NCBI GenBank assembly: GCA_964516055.1
Contig: CAZEYK010000034.1
Coordinates: 1-13,451 of the forward strand
Direction: 5' to 3'
From: JABIEQ01 sp964516055
GTDB taxonomy: Bacteria; Patescibacteriota; Patescibacteriia; Magasanikbacterales; UBA922
DNA length: 13,451 nucleotides
Position 1 is the stretch's first letter, and every line of letters begins with the position of its first letter. The translations under genes were made by a program, and so were the position numbers. The notes beneath the pieces are model-generated. The model was not told the origin of the DNA. It worked only from the letters and a program-made list of their open reading frames with translations, and did not search any database. This document shows positions 1-6,196 of the stretch, piece by piece.

Positions 1-127
1 CGAGTGCATTTGAGTCCATGCTTTTTGCATCGTCACTTACCATACCGGTTTGACGAAGAAGTGCATCTGTAAGAGTTGTTTTTCCGTGGTCTACGTGGGC
101 GATGATTGCTATGTTTCTTATTTCCAT
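1..127 (-). CDS. typA: GTP-binding protein TypA/BipA, N-terminal fragment
   Basis: Partial gene: only the first 42 codons lie in the window and the rest runs off the left edge. TypA/BipA is a ribosome-associated translational GTPase related to EF-G and LepA, involved in ribosome assembly and stress or cold adaptation. The translation begins MEIRNIAIIAHVDHGKTTLT, which contains the G1/P-loop AHVDHGKT. It continues with a switch-I approach ending in MDSNAL, where TypA proteins typically read MDSNDLE just before RGITI. LepA (IDHGKST) and EF-G differ at these positions. The ATG at 127 has a GGAG about 14 nt upstream, a rather long spacing. A consensus promoter lies at 322-350. Family assignment is fairly certain; the rest of the protein is not visible. 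Confidence 0.88.
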   Translation of the reverse strand, partial: MEIRNIAIIAHVDHGKTTLTDALLRQTGMVSDDAKSMDSNAL

Positions 128-315
128 ACGTTCGAATTACTCCGCCAAAGACACCTGCCTGTCGCTAAACAGAGATTAATGGCCTTTGACGAAAAATAGT
201 TATGATCTTTGCAAATTTCCTTCCTGCTCTATTGATATGCCTTCTATACGCAAATAGTCCAAATTGGAGCATTATTAGCATTTTGCAAATGTATACTCTT
301 TGTGTTAATTATGAG
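128..315 (-). other. Long typA 5' leader
   Basis: About 190 nt lie between the predicted transcription start and the typA ATG. I recognise no riboswitch or known RNA here. The leader has a short reading frame starting ATGCTAATAATGCTC that would encode about 37 residues, but without a convincing ribosome binding site. It also has a weak 4-bp hairpin (GACA/TGTC) shortly before the gene. Its length is unusual for this compact window. Confidence 0.35.
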
Positions 316-321
316 TGCATA

Positions 322-350
322 ACTATAGTCTATTTTGGCTTTGTTGTCAA
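322..350 (-). promoter_or_regulatory. Consensus promoter of typA
   Basis: Read on the minus strand this is TTGACA (350-345), a 17-nt spacer, and TATAGT (327-322). This is a near-perfect housekeeping sigma promoter, with the same hexamers and spacer length as those at 10485-10513 and 13337-13365. The predicted start of transcription is near 315, which gives typA an untranslated leader of about 190 nt. Confidence 0.8.
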
Positions 351-368
351 TCTTTTATTGTTTGTCTA

Positions 369-393
369 AAAGCCTCACAATATGTGAGGCTTT
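369..393 (-). terminator. Rho-independent terminator of the msrA-rhodanese operon
   Basis: A perfect 11-bp stem, AAAGCCTCACA pairing with TGTGAGGCTTT around a 3-nt loop, lies 38 nt after the rhodanese stop codon. On the minus strand the stem ends in a short T run (CTTTTAG). It also separates this operon from the typA promoter just downstream. Confidence 0.85.
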
Positions 394-430
394 CTATGGG
401 GCATTCTTTGCTTTTTTACCAGGCTATCTC

Positions 431-724
431 TTATGCTTGTTTTTTCCACGCTTGATAACCACCTTTTACGTTAACTGCCGTTTTAAGCCCCATATCTTCG
501 AGCATTTGGCAAGCCTGTTTACTTCTTCCACCGCTTTCACAGTGGATGAAGATATCTGTATAGACTTTCAATTCTTCTGTTTTGTCCATCAGTAAATTCA
601 TAGGGATGTTCACTGATCCGGGGATGGTCCCCTCCTGATGCGTTTTTTCATCACGAACATCAATGAGGATGGTGTTTGATTTTTCTAAGAGTTTTGGCAA
701 CTCTGCGGGAGATATTTCTTTCAT
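431..724 (-). CDS. Single-domain rhodanese-like sulfurtransferase
   Basis: About 97 residues from the ATG at 724. An in-frame GTG at 742 would add six residues and overlap the upstream gene by 11 nt, but the ATG fits the usual rhodanese start. The family moves sulfane sulfur through a persulfide on the active-site cysteine. Visible signatures are IDVRD near residues 21-25, the PGSVNIP segment, and the active-site loop HCESGGRS with the cysteine at about residue 62, followed by a terminal GGYQAW. The length matches GlpE-type single-domain proteins. It is the last gene of a four-gene run (msrA, coiled-coil/Cys protein, His-rich lipoprotein, rhodanese) and is followed by a terminator. No signal peptide is seen, so it is probably cytoplasmic. 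A link to metal or oxidant-damaged thiols is inference. Confidence 0.88.
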   Translation of the reverse strand: MKEISPAELPKLLEKSNTILIDVRDEKTHQEGTIPGSVNIPMNLLMDKTEELKVYTDIFIHCESGGRSKQACQMLEDMGLKTAVNVKGGYQAWKKQA

Positions 725-731
725 ATGTGTG

Positions 732-1316
732 TTATTTTCCACAATTTTCTACTTTTGCTTCAGAGTCGAGAATTTCTTCTTTTGATACTTGATGTTTCAT
801 GAGTTCTTCTTTTGGAAGTGTTTGCTCACCAAATTGAAAGACGGCGCTGCCATACTCTTTTGGCTTTTGGTTTAATGGATCTTCAATTAGGTTTCCTTCG
901 TTATCTATAGCCGTAACAGGAAGATCGACAAGTTCGGTGACTCCTAAGCTGGTAAGAAGTTCTTTCCAGGTGACGTCGTCTACATGCACGTGTACTACAT
1001 TTCCAATTTGATTGTGCAAATGAATACGATCTTTTGGATCAGTTGATTCTTCATGGGCCTGTTCATCATCATGATCAATACTACAAGGAGATAGTTGCAT
1101 AAATTCTATACCACTATACTCTTGTACTTCTCCATTGACGATAAACGTAAATCCCGTATGGTAATGTGTTCCTTCATGTTCTTCTTCGGCATATTGTTCT
1201 GTTTGTTGAGGTTCCACCTGAGGGGACGTTTGTTGTTGATTTTGTATGCTGTTCACAGCACACCCAGACAGTATGCTAAGTGAACCGAGAAAACAACAAA
1301 ACAATAATTTCTTCAT
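732..1316 (-). CDS. Histidine-rich lipoprotein, unknown function
   Basis: 194 residues. The N-terminus is a lipoprotein signal: MKKLL, a hydrophobic stretch, then the lipobox LSGC with lipidated Cys19. A Gln/Glu-rich linker follows, then a domain with an early HYH (51-53), an acidic His-containing patch (D81-H88), HLH (99-101) and HVH (109-111), and another Cys at 192 near the end. The spaced H-x-H pairs suggest bound metal on the cell surface, but this is inferred from composition. I recall similar hypothetical proteins with H-L-H and V-H-V-H motifs in Patescibacteria genomes, without known function. It lies 14 nt after its upstream neighbour and abuts the rhodanese gene, so the genes are probably co-transcribed. 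The sequence before the ATG has no SD. Confidence 0.75.
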   Translation of the reverse strand: MKKLLFCCFLGSLSILSGCAVNSIQNQQQTSPQVEPQQTEQYAEEEHEGTHYHTGFTFIVNGEVQEYSGIEFMQLSPCSIDHDDEQAHEESTDPKDRIHLHNQIGNVVHVHVDDVTWKELLTSLGVTELVDLPVTAIDNEGNLIEDPLNQKPKEYGSAVFQFGEQTLPKEELMKHQVSKEEILDSEAKVENCGK

Positions 1317-1330
1317 AGACTATAATTTCT

Positions 1331-2092
1331 TTATTTGGTTATGACGACTGAGGTTAAAAACTCTTGTGTATATTTCCACCCTGAGAGATCAAATAGTTCC
1401 CATCCGGGAAAAATTACGTGTGTATCTTGATTGGAAACGATATATATATGTGCAGTGAGTGTTTGTCCCTCTATTGAAGGCTCTGATCCCGTATACGTAT
1501 AGTACGCATGAAAAATATGAGGATACTCTTCATACTGTTCTACGACGAGTGTTTGTTCGTCCCTATCAAGATATGCTTGTACGGCTTGTGTTGGTGTATC
1601 GGCTTGGATTGTTTTCCAACTTGTTACGGGAAAATAATCCCCCGCGCCATTTGGTTCTGAGATGATAGTATCTGACGCAATATGTTCTGGTGGTAACGCA
1701 AATGCGACCACACCATCTGTTGCAGTGAAGACTGACCATCCTTGTGGAATTGTCATGTGTTGTTGGTTGGCGTCATCTTTATCTTTTGGATTTAGACATC
1801 TTCCTGTTTGTTGATCGTAGGCATCTTTACCAAGTGCATCTGGACAATGACACTGATCGTTATCATACGTACCGCTGCTATTTTCACAATTGTATTGTAC
1901 GGCTGAACGTAATTTTGTAAGATTCTGATCTTTTTGCATGAGTTCTTCTTGAAGATGCTGCTGTTTTTGCTTATATCCATCTTCCACCAATTTATGTTGA
2001 TTTTTGGTTAGTTGTATGTATGTTACGGCTGCGGCACTCGTGAAGATGACTCCAGCAATTACCCCTATAGCAACGTGTTTGGTGTTTATCAT
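1331..2092 (-). CDS. Membrane-anchored extracellular protein with Cys motif, unknown function
   Basis: 253 residues. I do not recognise a named family. An N-terminal transmembrane helix or uncleaved signal (about 7-27) is followed by a Gln/Lys-rich probable coiled coil (about 33-62). Next is a compact cysteine motif with C69, C81, C83 and C99 around SSGTYDNDQCHCP and TGRC. This small disulfide or EGF-like unit is, from memory, frequent in surface proteins of Patescibacteria. The C-terminal 150 residues are a soluble domain with many aromatic and beta-prone stretches. The likely topology is N-in with an exported body. It sits 14 nt after msrA and 14 nt before the His-rich lipoprotein. Confidence is high that it is a gene, low on function. 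Confidence 0.75.
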   Translation of the reverse strand: MINTKHVAIGVIAGVIFTSAAAVTYIQLTKNQHKLVEDGYKQKQQHLQEELMQKDQNLTKLRSAVQYNCENSSGTYDNDQCHCPDALGKDAYDQQTGRCLNPKDKDDANQQHMTIPQGWSVFTATDGVVAFALPPEHIASDTIISEPNGAGDYFPVTSWKTIQADTPTQAVQAYLDRDEQTLVVEQYEEYPHIFHAYYTYTGSEPSIEGQTLTAHIYIVSNQDTHVIFPGWELFDLSGWKYTQEFLTSVVITK

Positions 2093-2106
2093 ATATATTT
2101 TTATTT

Positions 2107-2595
2107 TTATGTAAGATAACTGCCAAAACGGATAAAGTGGCAGGTGTACCCACCGGGATTTTTTTGAAGATAATCTTGGTGATACCCTTCAGCCTTATAA
2201 AACACGGTAAATGGTTCAAGTGTTGTTACAACGGGATGTTCCCAGCGACCTGATTCATTTACTATTTTTATAAATGCCTCTGCTTCTTTTTTTTCTTCTT
2301 CTGATTGATAGAAGATGGCAGAGCGATATGCTGCACCGATATCATTTCCTTGTTGGTTTTTGGTGGTAGGATCATGAGCACAGAAAAAGAAATCTAAGAT
2401 ATGTGCTAAAGACGTTTGATCAGTATCGTAGGTTATTTCTAATGCTTCGGCGTGCCCAGGATGAAATTCATACGTCGGGTTATCATTTTTTCCTCCAGTG
2501 TATCCAGCTTCGGTGTCTACCACACCTGGCTGTTTGCGAAACAATTCTTCAAGTCCCCAGAAACACCCACCTGCAATATATGTTTTTTTTATCAT
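2107..2595 (-). CDS. msrA: Peptide methionine sulfoxide reductase MsrA
   Basis: 162 residues, complete. MsrA reduces the S-epimer of methionine sulfoxide in free or protein-bound methionine. The catalytic motif GGCFWG places the nucleophile at Cys11. The other family signatures are all present: AGYTGG, GHAEALEITYD, the HDPTT segment and YRSAIFY. A further cysteine at about 152 in GGYTCH could act in recycling. There is no signal peptide, so it is cytoplasmic as written. It leads the four-gene operon that ends at 431. It lies next to an operon rich in exported methionine-rich, probably copper-handling proteins, whose methionines would be oxidation targets; this connection is inferred. Its upstream region carries a 17-nt tandem repeat. 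Confidence 0.95.
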   Translation of the reverse strand: MIKKTYIAGGCFWGLEELFRKQPGVVDTEAGYTGGKNDNPTYEFHPGHAEALEITYDTDQTSLAHILDFFFCAHDPTTKNQQGNDIGAAYRSAIFYQSEEEKKEAEAFIKIVNESGRWEHPVVTTLEPFTVFYKAEGYHQDYLQKNPGGYTCHFIRFGSYLT

Positions 2596-2607
2596 ATGAT
2601 TCTTTTT

Positions 2608-2643
2608 TTCTAAGTTATCACAGCTTTTCTAGGTTATCACAGC
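2608..2643 (-). repeat. Tandem repeat in the msrA 5' region
   Basis: Two copies of TTCTARGTTATCACAGC (2608-2624 and 2627-2643) differ at one base and start 19 nt apart, within the 50 nt before the msrA start codon. On the minus strand each copy reads GCTGTGATAAC followed by YTAGAA. Each contains TGTGATAAC, a passable extended -10, so this could be a duplicated promoter core or a pair of operator sites spaced about two helical turns apart. Confidence 0.6.
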
Positions 2644-2693
2644 ATGGATTCTTTTTCTAGGGGGAGAGTGTATTTTTTTCGCCGAGAAAAGAA

Positions 2694-2726
2694 GGAACAT
2701 GGGTTGATGAATATAACTCATGTTCC
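2694..2726 (-). terminator. Rho-independent terminator of the efflux operon
   Basis: A 12-bp stem with one G-T pair (GGAACATGGGTT with AACTCATGTTCC) around a 9-nt loop lies about 20 nt after the stop of the small lipoprotein. On the minus strand it is followed by TTCTTTTCT. It closes the operon running from 9272. Confidence 0.75.
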
Positions 2727-2745
2727 ATTTTCTCTTCTGTGTATA

Positions 2746-2958
2746 TTATTTGTCCATCTGCATGTGTTTTTCTGCTGGCATGTTCATTCTTGCCGCAGAT
2801 GATTTCATGTCTCTGTACTCCTGAAGACTCATATTATTCTCTGCGGCTTGTTGTTCTTCTGTGAGAGGAGCCTTATTTGATGAACACCCTGCTCCCATGA
2901 ACATAAGTCCTCCTCCTACTAATACGACGGCTAAGATAACGGTTACGCTGTTTTTCAT
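2746..2958 (-). CDS. Small methionine-rich lipoprotein, unknown function
   Basis: 70 residues. A basic start, a hydrophobic helix and a lipobox-like MGAGC (Cys25; glycine at -3 is not ideal) suggest a lipid-anchored surface peptide. The mature part is only about 45 residues. A charged helix is followed by a tail in which methionine and histidine alternate with other residues (M58, M60, H65, M66, M68). M-x-M and H-M-x-M patterns are typical Cu(I)/Ag(I) ligands in CusF, CusB and CopA-type proteins. The gene is 49 nt downstream of the CusA-like pump, and a terminator follows, so it is the last cistron of that operon. A role as a periplasmic-side metal carrier, analogous but not homologous to CusF, is inferred. 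Confidence 0.72.
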   Translation of the reverse strand: MKNSVTVILAVVLVGGGLMFMGAGCSSNKAPLTEEQQAAENNMSLQEYRDMKSSAARMNMPAEKHMQMDK

Positions 2959-3007
2959 ATATAAGATATATAAGATAGATAAATAAATAGAACGATGGAT
3001 ATATGTG

Positions 3008-6000
3008 TTATATAGTGTTTGTATTAGTTAAGAGTAGATTGTTTTTTTTCATTTGTTTTTCACGAAGTATACTAAACAAGAGCGGGATAACAATAAGCGT
3101 CAAGACAACAGAGGTGGTTAATCCTCCAACAACAACGACGGCAAGCGGTTTTTGTACTTCGGCTCCGACTCCTGTGGCATACAACATTGGGAAAAGTCCA
3201 ATAATAGAGGTACACGCTGTCATAAGTACTGGTCGCAATCGAAGTGTTGCCCCTTCCATTACCGCTTCTTTAATCCCTTCTTTTGTGATTAATGTTTTCT
3301 CTTTATTTGTTTCTCCACTATTTTGTTGTTCATCCATGGAAAGAAGTCCAAACTTTTTTCTATAGGCATTTTCCAGATATACCACGATGACTACCCCTGT
3401 TTCAACGGCATTTCCAAATAGCGAGATAAACCCAACCCATACCGCGACGGAAAAATTGAAATGGACAGCAAATAACGCCACAATTCCCCCAACCATCGAT
3501 AATGGAATAGAGAGCATAACAATTGATACTAGTCCAATGTCTTTGTACGTAAAAAACAAAATTAAGAAGATAATTGCGATAACAATTGGCACAATAACTG
3601 ATAATCGTTTTTTTGCTCGTATTTGATTTTCGTATTGTCCACTCCACTTCACATAGTATCCATTGGGTAGTTCTAAATTTTGATCTAGATAAGCTTGTCC
3701 TTCTCTTACAAACGATGCTAAGTCCGTACCAACAACATTCATTTGTACGGCACTACGCATGATTCCATTTTCACTATTAATTGTGGCTGGCCCATTTTCT
3801 AACGTGATATTTGCGACTGTGCTAAGTGGAATCATGTTTTCATTTTTTCCTCGGAGCATTAATGATGAGATATCTTCGGTATTTTGCCGATATTGTTGTG
3901 CAAGTTTCATCTCTACTCCATATCGTTCTCTGCCTTCAATCGTGTAGGTAATGATGTTTCCACCAACTCCAGCAGAAATAAGTGATAGTGCATCCATCTT
4001 TGCAATACCATATTGTGATAATTTTTGTTCATCAAGATCAATATTGAGGTATTGCAATCCGGTTGTACGAATTGCTGCTACTCCTGAAGAACCTGGTACT
4101 TGATTCATGAATCCCTCTACTTCAATAGCAAGCTTTTCTAGTGTGTTGGGATCATCACCAAAAATTTTTACTCCTACTTGTGCACGAATTCCAGTGGCAA
4201 GCATGTCAATGCGACCAATAATTGGCTGGGTAAATCCATTCCACACTTTGTCAATTTGGATAGCATTATTCATTTCTTTAATGAGTTTTGCTTTGGTCAT
4301 TCCTTTACGCCATTCAGCTTTTGGTTTGAGGGTAATAAATGTTTCCAACATGGCAAGAGATGCGGGATCTGTTGCGGTATTTGCTCTTCCTGATTTTCCG
4401 ACGACAGTTTCTACTTCTGGAAATGTCGCGATAATTTCATTTGTTTGGAGGAGCAATTCTTGTGCTTTCCGTTCTGATACATTTGCGACGGTCATTGGCA
4501 TGTACATGATGGCTCCTTCATCAAGAGGTGGCATGAATTCAGAACCAATTTGTGTCATCAATACTCCACCTAACACCAGTAATCCTCCCATTATGACTAC
4601 TGTTATTTTACGAAAATGTAATGCCTTCTGTAAGAGTGGTTCGTATACTCGTTTACACCATTTTACGACAACGATGTCATCATCTTGTTTTAATTTCCCT
4701 TTCATGAAAAATACCGCCAGTGTTGGCACAAGAAATAACGCAGTAATGAGTGCGCCAAGCATGGCAAACATGTTGGTATAGGCAAGCGGGGAAAATAATT
4801 TTCCTTCCATTCCCTCTAATGTGAATATGGGAACAAAAGAAAGGATAATAATGAATATGGCAAAGACAATTGGTTTGCCAACTTCTAAGGTAGCTCCTTT
4901 AATTTGTTTTATTCGTTCCTCACGTGTAGTGGCCCCTGTTTCCAGTAAGCGCCTATAGATGTTTTCAATGACAACAATTGCTGAATCAACCATTGTTCCA
5001 ACTGCGATGGCTATTCCTCCTAAACTCATAATATTTGAAGAAATTCCTCCAATATACATAAGGATGAAAGAAATAATCACTCCTATGACCAATGATACCG
5101 CCGTGATAAGTGTTGCACCAAAATTTGCTAAGAATAATGCAAGAATAACTGCCGTAATAAGTAACTCTTGTACTAAAACGTTTTGCATTGTCCCTACTGC
5201 ACTTTCAATTAATGTTGTTCTGTCGTAAAACGGAACAATATGGACACCTTCGGGAAGTGATGGTTCTATTTCTGCAATACGTTCTTTTACAGCATTAATC
5301 ACTTGTAGCGGATTTCCCCCATATCTCATGACAATAATACCGCCAACTTTTTCTCCTTCTTGATTGGCGAGTATAGATCGACGGAATGCTCCTGATTCAC
5401 GTACATCAGCAACATCTTCTAATGTGACAGCAACACCATTCTTGTTGCTTTTAAGTACCATACTTGAGATATCCTGTGTGCTTTCAAAAAATCCAATTCC
5501 CTGAATAGCAATTTCACGATCACCAGTATCTACTACTTTTCCAGAAACATTATTATTTCCCATCTTTACCATGTCTATAACGTCTTGAAGACGTATACCA
5601 TACTGATCTAATTTTACGGGATCTATTCCTATTTGATAGGTTTTTAGATATCCGCCAACCGAAGCAACCTCGGCAACACCTTCAATTCCCCCCAAAGAAT
5701 ATCGAACCGTAAAATCTTGAATTGAACGAAGTTCCGTCAGTGACTTCGTATCACTCTCTAGTGTGTACATGAATACCTGTCCCAATCCTGTTGCATCTGG
5801 TCCAAGGATTGGGGTTACCCCACTGGGAAATACATTCCTTATTGTATTTAATTTTTCAGAGACCCGATCTCTTGCAAAATACAGATCAATATCATCATGA
5901 AAAATTACGGTTACCATAGAAACCCCCAGTTGGGACATGGCTCGAACATCTTTTACTCCAGCAAGCCCTTGCATGGCAACGGTTAGCGGATAGGTAACTT

Positions 6001-6190
6001 GGTCTTCAATATTCTTTGGTGTTTGCCCTGCCCATTCGGTCATGATGATAACCTGATTTTCTGATAAATCAGGGATTGCATCTATCGGTGTATCTTTTAT
6101 AACCCACACGCCCCCTATACATATTGCTAAAAATAGCAACATGGTTATTAATCGATTATCAAGGAACCCTCGAATACTTTTGTTAATCAT
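3008..6190 (-). CDS. cusA: CusA-type heavy-metal efflux RND pump, probably Cu(I)/Ag(I)
   Basis: 1060 residues, full length and unbroken. HME-RND pumps are trimeric inner-membrane transporters that drive metal ions out by proton antiport. N-terminal landmarks are the first transmembrane helix (about 14-33), DTPIDAIPDLSENQ and ARDRVSEKLN. Two sets of membrane helices (about 338-546 and 863-1042) flank two large extracytoplasmic loops. TM4 reads VGTMVDSAIVVIEN with Asp402, and lacks the extra upstream Asp of CzcA (the CusA pattern). Glu930 matches CusA E939; the CusA K984 position is Val988. The three CusA copper ligands are present: YMP (Met564), LAM (Met614) and IDML (Met663), at the same 50- and 49-residue spacings as E. 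coli M573, M623 and M672. The gene starts 6 nt after the fusion protein stop, so translation is probably coupled. The symbol rests on these motifs; substrate is inferred. Confidence 0.93.
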   Translation of the reverse strand: MINKSIRGFLDNRLITMLLFLAICIGGVWVIKDTPIDAIPDLSENQVIIMTEWAGQTPKNIEDQVTYPLTVAMQGLAGVKDVRAMSQLGVSMVTVIFHDDIDLYFARDRVSEKLNTIRNVFPSGVTPILGPDATGLGQVFMYTLESDTKSLTELRSIQDFTVRYSLGGIEGVAEVASVGGYLKTYQIGIDPVKLDQYGIRLQDVIDMVKMGNNNVSGKVVDTGDREIAIQGIGFFESTQDISSMVLKSNKNGVAVTLEDVADVRESGAFRRSILANQEGEKVGGIIVMRYGGNPLQVINAVKERIAEIEPSLPEGVHIVPFYDRTTLIESAVGTMQNVLVQELLITAVILALFLANFGATLITAVSLVIGVIISFILMYIGGISSNIMSLGGIAIAVGTMVDSAIVVIENIYRRLLETGATTREERIKQIKGATLEVGKPIVFAIFIIILSFVPIFTLEGMEGKLFSPLAYTNMFAMLGALITALFLVPTLAVFFMKGKLKQDDDIVVVKWCKRVYEPLLQKALHFRKITVVIMGGLLVLGGVLMTQIGSEFMPPLDEGAIMYMPMTVANVSERKAQELLLQTNEIIATFPEVETVVGKSGRANTATDPASLAMLETFITLKPKAEWRKGMTKAKLIKEMNNAIQIDKVWNGFTQPIIGRIDMLATGIRAQVGVKIFGDDPNTLEKLAIEVEGFMNQVPGSSGVAAIRTTGLQYLNIDLDEQKLSQYGIAKMDALSLISAGVGGNIITYTIEGRERYGVEMKLAQQYRQNTEDISSLMLRGKNENMIPLSTVANITLENGPATINSENGIMRSAVQMNVVGTDLASFVREGQAYLDQNLELPNGYYVKWSGQYENQIRAKKRLSVIVPIVIAIIFLILFFTYKDIGLVSIVMLSIPLSMVGGIVALFAVHFNFSVAVWVGFISLFGNAVETGVVIVVYLENAYRKKFGLLSMDEQQNSGETNKEKTLITKEGIKEAVMEGATLRLRPVLMTACTSIIGLFPMLYATGVGAEVQKPLAVVVVGGLTTSVVLTLIVIPLLFSILREKQMKKNNLLLTNTNTI

Positions 6191-6196
6191 ATGCCA

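Noticed and set aside
227..237. CTCTATTGATA, also found in the palindrome at 9316-9333
   Set aside because: An 11-mer shared once within 13 kb of AT-rich DNA is expected by chance, and the second arm is missing.
335..595. Plus-strand open frame overlapping the terminator and rhodanese gene
   Set aside because: It would start inside the typA promoter, run through a terminator and be antisense to a clear rhodanese domain.
2960..2995. ATATAAGAT direct repeats between pump and small lipoprotein
   Set aside because: Simple AT-rich sequence; no pattern beyond low complexity.
4107..4781. Long plus-strand open frame (224 codons) inside the pump gene
   Set aside because: It lies wholly antisense to conserved CusA-type coding sequence and has low-complexity Ser/Thr/Pro composition and no initiation signal.
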